25,533 bases of DNA from IMG/VR virus record IMGVR_UViG_3300048996_000017, positions 1-25,533 of that record; one strand, written 5' to 3'. Positions within the stretch are counted from its first letter, which is position 1, and every line of letters begins with the position of its first letter. The DNA comes from a virus. The notes under the pieces are model-generated. The model was not told the DNA's origin and made no database searches. It was given only the letters and a program-made list of their open reading frames with translations. The position numbers were made by a program, and so were the translations under genes. This document shows positions 1 to 7,009 of this stretch, piece after piece.

Positions 1-212
1 GGGCCGTTGTTGAGGAGCTTGCGCCCGGTAATGCGCCGGAATAAATCAACGATCGCCCCGCGTCCGCCAGCTTTCCTCCACTCCCACCACATGTGCCTTT
101 CGCTGTACGAACTGGCGATGGCGCGCTGGGCCGCGCGGCGGTCAGCCTCGGTCACTTTCAAGTAATAGGAAAACGTCCCGTCCTCGTAATGCGTCACAAT
201 CCTGCGAGCCAT
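1..212 (-). CDS. Hypothetical protein, partial (C-terminus beyond window start)
   Basis: The reading frame opens at an ATG (complement of 210-212) and stays open to the window edge, giving 70 residues without a stop. The start follows directly on the TAA of the upstream 44-aa gene. A purine-rich AGGGGTGG lies about 6 nt before the ATG, which fits as a ribosome site. The protein begins MARRIVTHYEDG, has a central run rich in Arg and Ala, then a Trp-rich stretch (MWWEW) and a basic segment (LFRRITGRKLL). I do not recognise a family. It is the most downstream visible member of a four-gene minus-strand unit divergent from the terminase. The stop codon and full length cannot be seen. Confidence 0.7.
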   Translation of the reverse strand, partial: MARRIVTHYEDGTFSYYLKVTEADRRAAQRAIASSYSERHMWWEWRKAGGRGAIVDLFRRITGRKLLNNG

Positions 213-347
213 TTAGACCACCCCTGTGCGGATCGAAACCTTGAATGCTAATGTCACCGATATCGCCATACCATTGGTGAACCGTCGAAATTTCCGTTGC
301 ACGGTCACCGGCACGGGCACGCAATTGAGCTTGCCGCGATCCTCCAT
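213..347 (-). CDS. Small hypothetical protein, 44 aa
   Basis: This is a short gene that length filters would miss. Its ATG (complement of 345-347) overlaps the TGA of the DUF397 gene in an ATGA arrangement. Its TAA (213-215) abuts the ATG of the next gene, so both junctions look translationally coupled. The product starts MEDRGKLNCVPVPV and alternates hydrophobic and polar residues in likely beta strands, with one Cys and a net positive charge. No membrane segment or signal peptide is seen. A competing frame across 142-324 exists but has no coupling to its neighbours. No family is recognised, and the function is unknown. Confidence 0.6.
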   Translation of the reverse strand: MEDRGKLNCVPVPVTVQRKFRRFTNGMAISVTLAFKVSIRTGVV

Positions 348-613
348 CACATCGCCGTCGGCAGGTCGAACTCGTTTCGCTTCACGCCGACGAGGAAAGC
401 CTGCCAGTCGTCAGGGGTGATGGTGAGTACGACCTCGGGGTTCTTCGAGTCCCGCAACTGCACGTGGCCATCGCAGGACCGCATCTCCACGCAGTCGCCG
501 TAGGTACAGGCGCTCGACTTCATCCACCGCGTTTCCACGCACGTCCCCATGCTGCATTCGGTGCTCTTCGTCCACTCGGTCGTCATCATCGCTCCCACTC
601 CGTCGTCGCTCAC
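347..613 (-). CDS. DUF397-family protein with duplicated CVE motif
   Basis: The 88-aa product has the hallmarks of DUF397: a W-x-K-S opening, a G-x-CVE strand, a VQLRDSKNP turn, then W-x-AFL and VKRNEFD at the C-terminus. DUF397 proteins are small actinobacterial partners of XRE-type regulators (WhiJ-like systems in Streptomyces), often adjacent to them. No such regulator is visible here. The N-terminal motif occurs twice at an exact 16-residue spacing (residues 14-29 and 30-45), and each copy carries a C-x4-C pair. The GTG start overlaps the upstream TGA (GTGA). An alternative ATG at residue 9 is preceded by GGGAG, so the first eight residues are uncertain. A role against host regulators or the phage's own switch is inference. 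Confidence 0.8.
   Translation of the reverse strand: MSDDGVGAMMTTEWTKSTECSMGTCVETRWMKSSACTYGDCVEMRSCDGHVQLRDSKNPEVVLTITPDDWQAFLVGVKRNEFDLPTAM
479..574 (-). repeat. Tandem 16-residue duplication inside the DUF397 gene
   Basis: Two adjacent 48-bp units (527-574 and 479-526) encode the pattern W-x-K-S-x-x-C-x-x-G-x-C-V-E-x-R. The nucleotide sequences have diverged, so the duplication is not recent and both copies look constrained at the protein level. Confidence 0.8.
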
Positions 614-846
614 TTTCTCGTCGCCTTCAAAATGCGCTTCATGTTGACCAGCTTGTTGTGCAGCGCGATGTCCTTATACAGCTCGGCGGCCATGTTGAAT
701 TTGTGAATCGAGGACTTGAACTCCTCTCGTGCAAGGTCGTGATTGCCTAGTTCGCGGTACAGCTTCGCCATTACCTCGTGCGCCTGCGCCTGAATCGACA
801 AATTCTCGGCGGTTCGCCGCGCCTTTTTCACCTTGTACTTTCCCAT
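610..846 (-). CDS. Small helical, TPR-like hypothetical protein
   Basis: The 78-aa product starts MGKYKVKKARRTAENL and is strongly helical. The stretch AHEVMAKLYRELGNHDLA followed by an A-x-ELYKDIA segment resembles one or two TPR-type hairpins. Both ends are basic. The ATG (844-846) is preceded on the minus strand by AAAAGGGGAG, which supports this start over a longer frame beginning at 891 that would run into the terminase gene. Its TGA overlaps the GTG of the DUF397 gene, so the two are probably co-translated. It is the first gene of the minus-strand unit, 17 bp from the terL start codon. A protein-interaction role is plausible but no function is assigned. Confidence 0.7.
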   Translation of the reverse strand: MGKYKVKKARRTAENLSIQAQAHEVMAKLYRELGNHDLAREEFKSSIHKFNMAAELYKDIALHNKLVNMKRILKATRK

Positions 847-863
847 GTCTCCCCTTTTCCCCG

Positions 864-2519
864 ATGTCGCTCCGCGACAAGATCGTACCATGGGAGGTCA
901 CGTTGCGACTCCCGTTAGCACCGGACGGCCTGCCCGCCGGTATGCCGGACGAGTACGGAATCGCCACTCTCGGCTGGGGCGTCCTCGCCTGGGGCAACGA
1001 GTTCCTTGCCCAGCCCGACGGCACCGAGGCCGGTCTCCCCTGGGAATGGACGAAGACCCAAGCCCGAATCGTCGCCTGGTGGTACGCCGTTGATAAGCAA
1101 GGCCAATGGCTTTATCGGCGCGGCCAGATCGTATTGCCGAAGGGCTCCGGAAAGTCACCGCTCGCCGCCGCCCTCTCCTGCTGCGCACTGGGAGCCGAGG
1201 TACTTTTCGACGGCTTTGACGCATATGGGGAAGCCGTGGGACGGCCGCACCCGTCGCCGCACGTGCAATTGGCGGCCGTCAGCCAGGATCAGACTGACAA
1301 CACGATGTCGCTGGTGCTCTCCATGCTTCGCGAGGGCAATGCGATCAACGAGATTGAAGGTCTCGACCTCGGTGTCACGCGCGTGCGTACGCGCAACGGG
1401 AAGCTGGAGCCGGTTACCGCGTCCGCGCCTTCGCGAGAGGGCGCGCGACTGACCGATGCCATCCTCGACGAGCCGCACCTGTGGAACACCGTCAATGGCG
1501 GCATCCGGCTCGCCTCCACGTTGCGCCGCAACCTGGGAAAGATGAATGGGCGCTCGCTGGAAACGACGAACGCTTGGACGCCTGGCGAGGAATCCGTCGC
1601 CGAGCTGACCTCGATCTACGCGGACAAGATTGCCGAAGCCGAGAATGACGGCGGCGAGCGGCGCGGCGACGGCGGGCTCATGCGGTACCACCCGAAGGCC
1701 GTTGTCAGGGATTTGTCCGACGAGCCGCGCTTGCGCGAGGCGCTGACCGAGCTTTACCGGGACGCGCCATGGGTGAATGTCGACCGCATCGTCAATGAGG
1801 TCTACGACCCGTCCACCCACCCCGCCGATGCGCGGCGCTTCTATCTAAATGAGGTGGCGAGCGCTGACGACGCATTGGTCACGGCCGCTGAATGGGACGA
1901 GTGCGCCGTCGAAGATACGCTCGAACCTGGCGACGAAATCACTCTGGGATTCGACGGCTCGAAGAGCGATGACTCCACCGTCCTCGTCGCTTTGCGAGTG
2001 TCCGACCGATTCGCCACGGTCCTCGGCGCAATGGAGAAGCCACGCGGCCCGGCCGGTGAGGGTTGGGAAGTCGACCGAGAGTATTTCGACGGACTCATCG
2101 CTTCGGCTTTCGCCCTTTACCGAGTACGCGGTTTCTATAGCGACGTGGCGTACTTCGAAACCTACGTCGACAAGTGGTCCAACGAGTACAGCTCGGGACT
2201 GGACGTAAAGGCGTCCACGAATTCCGCCGTCGGGTGGGATATGCGTGGTCGGCTGTCGCTATTGACGGTCGCGACCGAGCGCCTGGTGGCGGCGATTCAA
2301 GATGGATCGCTGATCCACGACGGCGGGTCTCTTTTGCGTCGACACGTGCTCAACGCGCGTCGTCGGCCGAACCGCTGGGGCATTTCCTTCGGGAAGGAGC
2401 GCAAGGATTCGCCGAACAAAGTCGACGCGTTCGCTGCGCTGCAACTGGCGGATATGGCTCGTGCTGATCTTCTTGCGGAGGCGTCCAAGAAGCGAGTTAG
2501 GACCGGAAAGGTTTGGTAA
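864..2519 (+). CDS. terL: Terminase large subunit
   Basis: This is the ATP-driven DNA packaging motor and nuclease that docks on the portal and cuts the concatemer. The 551-aa product has a Walker A loop PKGSGKS (residues 92-98) and a Walker B DAILDE (198-203), followed by an RNase H-like nuclease domain. That domain shows acidic positions in GFDGSKSDD (D364), SDVAYFETY (D427) and NKVDAFAAL (D521). Length and motif order fit phage TerL. The start is not certain: ATG 864 has only pyrimidines upstream, whereas TTG 903 follows GGGAGG at 5-nt spacing. I kept 864. The stop overlaps the portal ATG (TAATG). No small terminase is visible beside it. Confidence 0.95.
   Translation: MSLRDKIVPWEVTLRLPLAPDGLPAGMPDEYGIATLGWGVLAWGNEFLAQPDGTEAGLPWEWTKTQARIVAWWYAVDKQGQWLYRRGQIVLPKGSGKSPLAAALSCCALGAEVLFDGFDAYGEAVGRPHPSPHVQLAAVSQDQTDNTMSLVLSMLREGNAINEIEGLDLGVTRVRTRNGKLEPVTASAPSREGARLTDAILDEPHLWNTVNGGIRLASTLRRNLGKMNGRSLETTNAWTPGEESVAELTSIYADKIAEAENDGGERRGDGGLMRYHPKAVVRDLSDEPRLREALTELYRDAPWVNVDRIVNEVYDPSTHPADARRFYLNEVASADDALVTAAEWDECAVEDTLEPGDEITLGFDGSKSDDSTVLVALRVSDRFATVLGAMEKPRGPAGEGWEVDREYFDGLIASAFALYRVRGFYSDVAYFETYVDKWSNEYSSGLDVKASTNSAVGWDMRGRLSLLTVATERLVAAIQDGSLIHDGGSLLRRHVLNARRRPNRWGISFGKERKDSPNKVDAFAALQLADMARADLLAEASKKRVRTGKVW
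892..897 (+). promoter_or_regulatory. Candidate Shine-Dalgarno for alternative terL start
   Basis: GGGAGG lies 5 nt before an in-frame TTG (903). It is the only strong ribosome site near the terL 5' end, since ATG 864 has none. It could simply be the coding sequence of W-E-V, so it is listed as a competing start only. Confidence 0.35.
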
Positions 2520-3949
2520 TGGCCGCTCTTGACGAGCTGGGCGCAGTCAATCGCGCAAAGAAGCTGTTCGGGAAGTGGCAGACCGAGCGTGAACGCCTCG
2601 ACGTCATCGACCTTTGGTATCGGTGGCACCAGGAGCCGGTGCGTCTCCCCCGCAATGCGACGCCCGAACTGAGGGGCCTCGCGGACTTGTCGCGGGTGCC
2701 GTGGCTTTCGCTGGTCGTGACGACGGTGGCCCAATCGATGTATGTCGACGGCTACCGGTCGAAGCTCGACGATCCGAGCGCCGAGGACACGGACCCGAAT
2801 TCGCCGTGGCACGTGTGGATGGCGAATGGGATGGACCAGCGGCAAATCGCTATCCACCGTGCGGCGCTCGCCTATGGCTACTCGTTCGCTTCGGTGCTGC
2901 CCGGAGAGAACTTCCTCGGTGAGCCCGAGCCCGTCATTCGGGGAATCAGTCCCCGGAAGATGTACGCGGCCTACGACGACCCGGCCTCCGACGATTGGCC
3001 GATGTACGCGCTGAAGGTCGAGGAGGACGGCGACGATTTCATTTGCCACCTCTTTGACGACCAGCTCGTGCACGAGATCCACGTCGACAACATTGGGGAG
3101 AATTTCTCCTACGCCGGTTCGGTGAAGCACGGACTCGGTGTCGTGCCGATCGTGCGGTACTGCAACGAATTGGATCTCGACGGGCGCACGCCTGGCGAGG
3201 TCGAGCCGCACATCGGCCTGGCGCGGCGGATCAACAAGACCGCCTACGACCGGATGCTCACGCAGCATTTCTCGTCGTGGAAGATTCGCACGGTCGCCGG
3301 ACTCGCCGAGCCCGACACCGAAGAGGCGGCGAACCGCAAGAAGCTGCAATTGCGCCAGGACGACCTTCTGGTCGCCGAGGACCCCGACACCAAGTTCGGG
3401 ACATTGGATGAAACCCCGCTTGAGGGATTCATTTCTGCGTGGAGGAGTGACATTGAAGCCCTTGCCGCCGTCAGTCAAACGCCTACTCACGAACTTACTG
3501 GGCAGCTTGCAAACCTTTCTGCAGAAGCTCTCGCAGCGGCTAGAGCGTCTCTGACGCAGAAGGTCGTCGAGCGGCAGAAGTCGTTTGGCCGGTCGCACGC
3601 ACAGGCATTGCGCCTCGCGGCGATGATTTCCGATGCCGACGAGTACGCGCGTGACCCTTCGGGCCGCGTCACCTGGCAGGACATGGAGATCCGCTCCATC
3701 AGCCAGGCCGTTGACGCGCTGGGCAAGGCGGCGACGATGCTCGGCATTCCCGTCAAGGCTCTCTGGGGTCGCATTCCCGGCGTCGAGCGGTCGGACGTCG
3801 AGGAGTGGGCGAAGATGGCAATGGAGGGCGATCCCATCATGCAAATGCGATGGGAAATGGAGGCGCAGGCAAAGGCTTCTGCGGTTCCCGAGCCCGCCGA
3901 CGTCGAAAGCGCGCCCGAGGAGCAGGCTCCGCGTGTTGTGAGCCAGTAA
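2519..3949 (+). CDS. Portal protein (SPP1 gp6-like)
   Basis: This 476-aa protein is expected to form the dodecameric ring at the unique capsid vertex, through which DNA enters and leaves and on which TerL and the adaptor dock. The N-terminus (LDVIDLWYRWHQEP, then a VPWLSLVVTTVAQSMYVDGYR segment) matches the SPP1_Gp6 portal family. The long middle carries repeated acidic and aromatic strands. A helical C-terminal half (residues about 310-400, ELTGQLANLSAEALAAARASL) fits the stem and crown. The tail is Pro/Glu-rich and probably disordered. Start and stop both use TAATG overlaps with terL and the MuF-like gene, giving the canonical terL-portal-MuF order. Confidence 0.93.
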   Translation: MAALDELGAVNRAKKLFGKWQTERERLDVIDLWYRWHQEPVRLPRNATPELRGLADLSRVPWLSLVVTTVAQSMYVDGYRSKLDDPSAEDTDPNSPWHVWMANGMDQRQIAIHRAALAYGYSFASVLPGENFLGEPEPVIRGISPRKMYAAYDDPASDDWPMYALKVEEDGDDFICHLFDDQLVHEIHVDNIGENFSYAGSVKHGLGVVPIVRYCNELDLDGRTPGEVEPHIGLARRINKTAYDRMLTQHFSSWKIRTVAGLAEPDTEEAANRKKLQLRQDDLLVAEDPDTKFGTLDETPLEGFISAWRSDIEALAAVSQTPTHELTGQLANLSAEALAAARASLTQKVVERQKSFGRSHAQALRLAAMISDADEYARDPSGRVTWQDMEIRSISQAVDALGKAATMLGIPVKALWGRIPGVERSDVEEWAKMAMEGDPIMQMRWEMEAQAKASAVPEPADVESAPEEQAPRVVSQ

Positions 3950-4782
3950 TGGCGAGTACCCCCGAGGGCCGGCGCCTGACTAACGCAATGCGCCGCGAGC
4001 AGGTGCGAATCAAGGCCGCGTTCATGAAGGAATTCCTGGACATTTGGCCGCTGCTGAATCCCTACGACCTCGACACAACGGGGGGCCCGTGGATTCAGGC
4101 CGCAATGCCGATCATTCAGCGGTACCGGGATCTCTCGGCCGATCAGGTCGAAGAGTATTACCGCCGGTTCCGCGAGATCGAGGCCGCCGAGAAGGCAGCC
4201 GAGAAGCCGCCGCCGCGTATTACGCGTGGCTATCGCTCAAATCTCGTGCGGCCGACGATCGATTGGACCGATTTCGACAAGGCGACGGAAATCTCGCTCG
4301 CCGTGACCGGCCCGTCGAACATCAAGGCAAAGCGGAAGCGCGGAAAGAGCCCCGAGCAGGCAAAGCGGGATGCCCTTGTGCAGGCGGGCGGCTCCGCTGC
4401 GCGCCATGTCCTCTCCGGAGGTCGTGAAGCGCACCTGGAGCTGGTCAATCGGGACCCGATTGCCGTTGGGCACATTCGCGTGACCCGTACCGGCTGTTGC
4501 TCGTGGTGCGCAATGCTCGCCTCGCGCGGCCCCGTCTACAAGAACGCGAACTCCGCGACCCGCGTCGTACGCGGGCGCAACCGACCCGTTGGCGCCGAAT
4601 ACCACGACAACTGCATGTGCACCTCCGAAGCGGTCTATTCGAACTCGCAGGCGTGGCCCGGAGATGCACGGAAGTTTCAGCAGATGTGGATTGACTTCGC
4701 CAAGGGGAAAAAGGACTCCGTCAATGCGTTCAGACGCGCATATGAACGGGAGCAACGGGAAGCGGCACGTAAGGCCGTCTGA
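3949..4782 (+). CDS. MuF-like minor capsid (head morphogenesis) protein
   Basis: The 277-aa product follows the portal, where MuF/SPP1 gp7-type proteins sit. Those proteins bind the portal inside the prohead and assist assembly or DNA release. The N-terminal half is helical with a basic, Lys-rich middle. The C-terminal half holds TGCCSWCAM (Cys 183, 184 and 187) and HDNCMC (H219, C222, C224). This matches the conserved Cys/His core seen in actinophage MuF/VG15-type proteins and looks able to bind a metal. Some actinophage annotations call this position a capsid maturation protease, but I see no clear protease triad. The start uses a TAATG overlap with the portal gene. Confidence 0.8.
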   Translation: MASTPEGRRLTNAMRREQVRIKAAFMKEFLDIWPLLNPYDLDTTGGPWIQAAMPIIQRYRDLSADQVEEYYRRFREIEAAEKAAEKPPPRITRGYRSNLVRPTIDWTDFDKATEISLAVTGPSNIKAKRKRGKSPEQAKRDALVQAGGSAARHVLSGGREAHLELVNRDPIAVGHIRVTRTGCCSWCAMLASRGPVYKNANSATRVVRGRNRPVGAEYHDNCMCTSEAVYSNSQAWPGDARKFQQMWIDFAKGKKDSVNAFRRAYEREQREAARKAV

Positions 4783-4798
4783 CCTCAATTGATTACTT

Positions 4799-4820
4799 AC
4801 CGGCTCCGCAAAGGGCCGGT
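4799..4820 (+). other. Small stem-loop before scaffold gene
   Basis: ACCGGC (4799-4804) can pair with GCCGGT (4815-4820) around a 10-nt loop in the 66-bp gap between the MuF-like and scaffold genes. No T-run follows, so it is not an intrinsic terminator. It could be an RNA-stability or processing element, or chance in GC-rich DNA. Confidence 0.3.
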
Positions 4821-4848
4821 GATCCCGCACGGGGAAAGGAAGACAGGA

Positions 4849-5535
4849 ATGCCTGGAAAGCCGAGGGTCATCAATGACCGCGACAACGACGACGATCTCG
4901 CCGAAGACGAGGCGCGACGCCTTCTCGGAGACGACGACGCCGACGATGACAACGAGCACGATGACGACAATGACGTAGAGGACGACGACGACTCGTCCAA
5001 TACGCACCGGACTCGTGAGCGCAATCGCGGCAATGACGACGAGGACCGTGGCGACCCTTCAAAGCTCGGCGACGCCGGTAAGAAGGCGCTCGATTCCATG
5101 AAGCGCGAGCGGAATCTAGCCCGCAAGGAGCTGGCAGCCATTCGCGCGAAGATGAAGGAATACGAGGACGCCGGAAAGTCGGAGTCGGAGCGATTGATGG
5201 AGGCCAAGGAGGAGGCCGCTAGTCGGGCTGCAAAGGCCGAACAGCGCGCCAAGGCTCTTTCGGTCGCGATGGATCGCGCTCCCGCGCACGCGACGCTGGC
5301 GCAAGTTAAGGCCGTCGCAAAGCGTGTTCGGGGCGAGACCGACGAGGATTTGGACGAGGACGCCGACGAGCTTTTCGAGCTTTTGGCGCCTGCACCCCCG
5401 GAGAAGCCGGAAAAGGTCGAGCGGAAGCGAGTTGCCGGATCTCCGCGTGAGCGCCTTCGCGGCGGCGCGGACCCGGAGGACGACGACGAAGAGTCTGACC
5501 CCCGAAAGCTCGCAACCATGATTTTCGGCCGCTAA
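4849..5535 (+). CDS. Capsid scaffolding protein
   Basis: The 228-aa product sits immediately upstream of the major capsid gene and has the usual scaffold composition. Its N-terminal 70 residues are extremely acidic, with many Asp runs. A long helical, coiled-coil region follows (SMKRERNLARKELAAIRAKM through KAEQRAKAL). The tail is charged, Pro-containing and ends KLATMIFGR. Scaffolds act as an internal assembly core for the prohead shell and are removed before packaging. I chose ATG 4849 because AAGGA lies 8 nt upstream and the product then begins MPGKPRV. A TTG at 4789 would add 20 residues without a ribosome site. No protease domain is seen. Confidence 0.82.
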   Translation: MPGKPRVINDRDNDDDLAEDEARRLLGDDDADDDNEHDDDNDVEDDDDSSNTHRTRERNRGNDDEDRGDPSKLGDAGKKALDSMKRERNLARKELAAIRAKMKEYEDAGKSESERLMEAKEEAASRAAKAEQRAKALSVAMDRAPAHATLAQVKAVAKRVRGETDEDLDEDADELFELLAPAPPEKPEKVERKRVAGSPRERLRGGADPEDDDEESDPRKLATMIFGR

Positions 5536-5543
5536 TTCGCATT

Positions 5544-5578
5544 ACCGCGAGGCTAGAAGCCACTTCGGCTTTTGCGGT
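5544..5578 (+). promoter_or_regulatory. Nested stem-loop / attenuator-like element before capsid gene
   Basis: In the 65-bp gap before the capsid gene, AAGCC (5557-5561) pairs with GGCTT (5567-5571). An outer ACCGC (5544-5548) pairs with GCGGT (5574-5578). The AGCC can instead pair with GGCT at 5551-5554, so two folds compete. The inner hairpin ends in only four T residues, so any terminator would be weak. It may set the scaffold-to-capsid expression ratio or mark an mRNA 5' end. Confidence 0.4.
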
Positions 5579-5600
5579 CACCTAGATTTAAGGAGTTGAA

Positions 5601-6551
5601 GTGGCAAATACCTATTTGAAGTCCAACCGTATTGCGGCTGCGGCCCTCGGCATTCTTGAGCGGGAGATCATCCTGCCTGGTGTGACCTGGCGCGACGCTG
5701 GCGGATCGTTCAAGGGCGCTTTCGGCGACACGATTTCGCTTCGCGTCCCGGCGCGGACCACGGCACGGACCCGCACTTTCCGTGGCGCGCGACCGTCTGC
5801 CTCTGAGGGCTCCGGCGTCATCGTCATGGACGAGCTGACCGAGACCAAGGTCGACGTCACGCTCGACACCGCTCCGTACTCCGCCATTGCGATTACGGAT
5901 GAGGAGCTGACGCTCGACATCACCAATTTCGGCGAGCAGATTCTCACCCCGCAGGTCCGCGCGTGCGCGGAGGCGGTGGAGAACGCCGTCGCTGCCGAGA
6001 TGACCGGCGCCACCTACGCCACGAACCTCGTCCTCGACACCGCCGAGCCGTTTAACACGGTCGTTGACGCCCGCGTCGCGCTCAACAAGGCGAATGTCCC
6101 GATGAGCGACCGCTACCTCGTTGTCGGTGCCGACCTTGAGGGCATTTTCCTCAAGAGCGACCACCTCAACCAGGTCGACAAGTCCGGTACGGACTCCGCG
6201 CTGCGGCGCGCCGTCATTGGCCGCTTGGCCGGATTCGACGCGGTCATCGTTTCCAACGCCCTGCCCTCGAATGTCGCGTTCGCGTTCCACAAGAGCGCGT
6301 ACGTGCTTTCGATGCAGGCCCCCGCCATTCCCGAGGGTGCCACCTTCGGTGCCTCGCGTTCGGCTTACGGCCTGGCGATGCGCTGGTTGCGCGACTACGA
6401 CTTCCGCAACGTTCAGGACCGGTCCCTGGTGGACACCTACATCGGCACGAACATTGTTGCCGACGGTCCGTTGGTCGACCTCGACGGCGCGGGCGCGGGC
6501 ACGGCTATGGGCCCGTCGTTCGTTCGCGCGGTCAAGATCACGGCGGCGTAA
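5601..6551 (+). CDS. Major capsid protein (HK97 fold, P22 coat-like)
   Basis: The 316-aa shell protein starts at GTG 5601 behind AAGGAG (5590-5595, 5-nt spacing), one of the best ribosome sites in the window. That suits the most abundant virion protein. The N-terminus MANTYLKSNRIAAAALGILE, the GDTISLRVPART strand and ITDEELTLDITNFGEQIL are typical of the P22 coat-like branch of HK97-fold capsids in actinophages. The remainder alternates strands and helices, with LVVGADLEGIFLKSD and RLAGFDAVIVSNALP as A-domain-like segments. The order scaffold, capsid, adaptor confirms the call. Length is normal for this branch. Confidence 0.93.
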   Translation: MANTYLKSNRIAAAALGILEREIILPGVTWRDAGGSFKGAFGDTISLRVPARTTARTRTFRGARPSASEGSGVIVMDELTETKVDVTLDTAPYSAIAITDEELTLDITNFGEQILTPQVRACAEAVENAVAAEMTGATYATNLVLDTAEPFNTVVDARVALNKANVPMSDRYLVVGADLEGIFLKSDHLNQVDKSGTDSALRRAVIGRLAGFDAVIVSNALPSNVAFAFHKSAYVLSMQAPAIPEGATFGASRSAYGLAMRWLRDYDFRNVQDRSLVDTYIGTNIVADGPLVDLDGAGAGTAMGPSFVRAVKITAA

Positions 6552-6556
6552 GTCAA

Positions 6557-7009
6557 ATGGAGCCGCCTCTCGTCAATGTGGAGGATTTGGAGTACCGGCT
6601 CGGCCGGACCTTCAATTCCGAAGAGTTGCCGAGGGTTGAGGCGGTTCTCGATGACGCCAGTGCACTAGTTCGGATGGAGGCCGGACAGACGTGGATTGAC
6701 CCCCTCACAGGGGATATCGCGTCTGTCCCGGCCCCCATCCGAACAATCGTGCTGCGGGTCGCGGAGCGCGTCATGCGCAATCCGCAGGGGTTCAAGTCTG
6801 AGTCCGCCGGTGACTACTCGTACCAACGGACAGATGGGGATTCGAGCCTCTATCTGACGGACCGCGAAATCGCCATGATCCGGCGAGCCCTCGGGCGCTC
6901 CGGATTGTGGACTCAACCCGTGGAGCGCGGCGACGACTATTGCGCCACGCTCTTTGTGGAGGACAACTACGGATGCGAGTTGTTTCCGCTGACGGCGGAA
7001 GGGGACTAA
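6557..7009 (+). CDS. Head-tail adaptor (Gp19/Gp15-type connector)
   Basis: The 150-aa product resembles the Gp19/Gp15/Gp42 family (SPP1 gp15, HK97 gp6 type), which forms the first ring below the portal after packaging. Family features include NVEDLEYRLGRTFNSEEL at the N-terminus and a helix with DDASALVRMEAG. It also has the helix IRTIVLRVAERVMRNPQGF with SESAGDYSYQR after it, and LTDREIAMIRRAL. The gene directly follows the capsid gene (5-nt gap) and directly abuts the next connector gene. The ribosome site is weak (AAGTCA), so translation may be coupled to the capsid gene. Confidence 0.85.
   Translation: MEPPLVNVEDLEYRLGRTFNSEELPRVEAVLDDASALVRMEAGQTWIDPLTGDIASVPAPIRTIVLRVAERVMRNPQGFKSESAGDYSYQRTDGDSSLYLTDREIAMIRRALGRSGLWTQPVERGDDYCATLFVEDNYGCELFPLTAEGD

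Noticed and set aside
142-324. 60-codon minus-strand frame in the left region
   Set aside because: It overlaps the coupled 44-aa gene and the partial gene in another frame and lacks their start/stop coupling.
2297-3844. Long minus-strand open frame (515 codons) opposite the portal gene
   Set aside because: It is a shadow of a GC-rich coding strand. The plus-strand portal has family features and coupled starts, and the antisense product is Arg/Val/Leu-biased with no recognisable domain.
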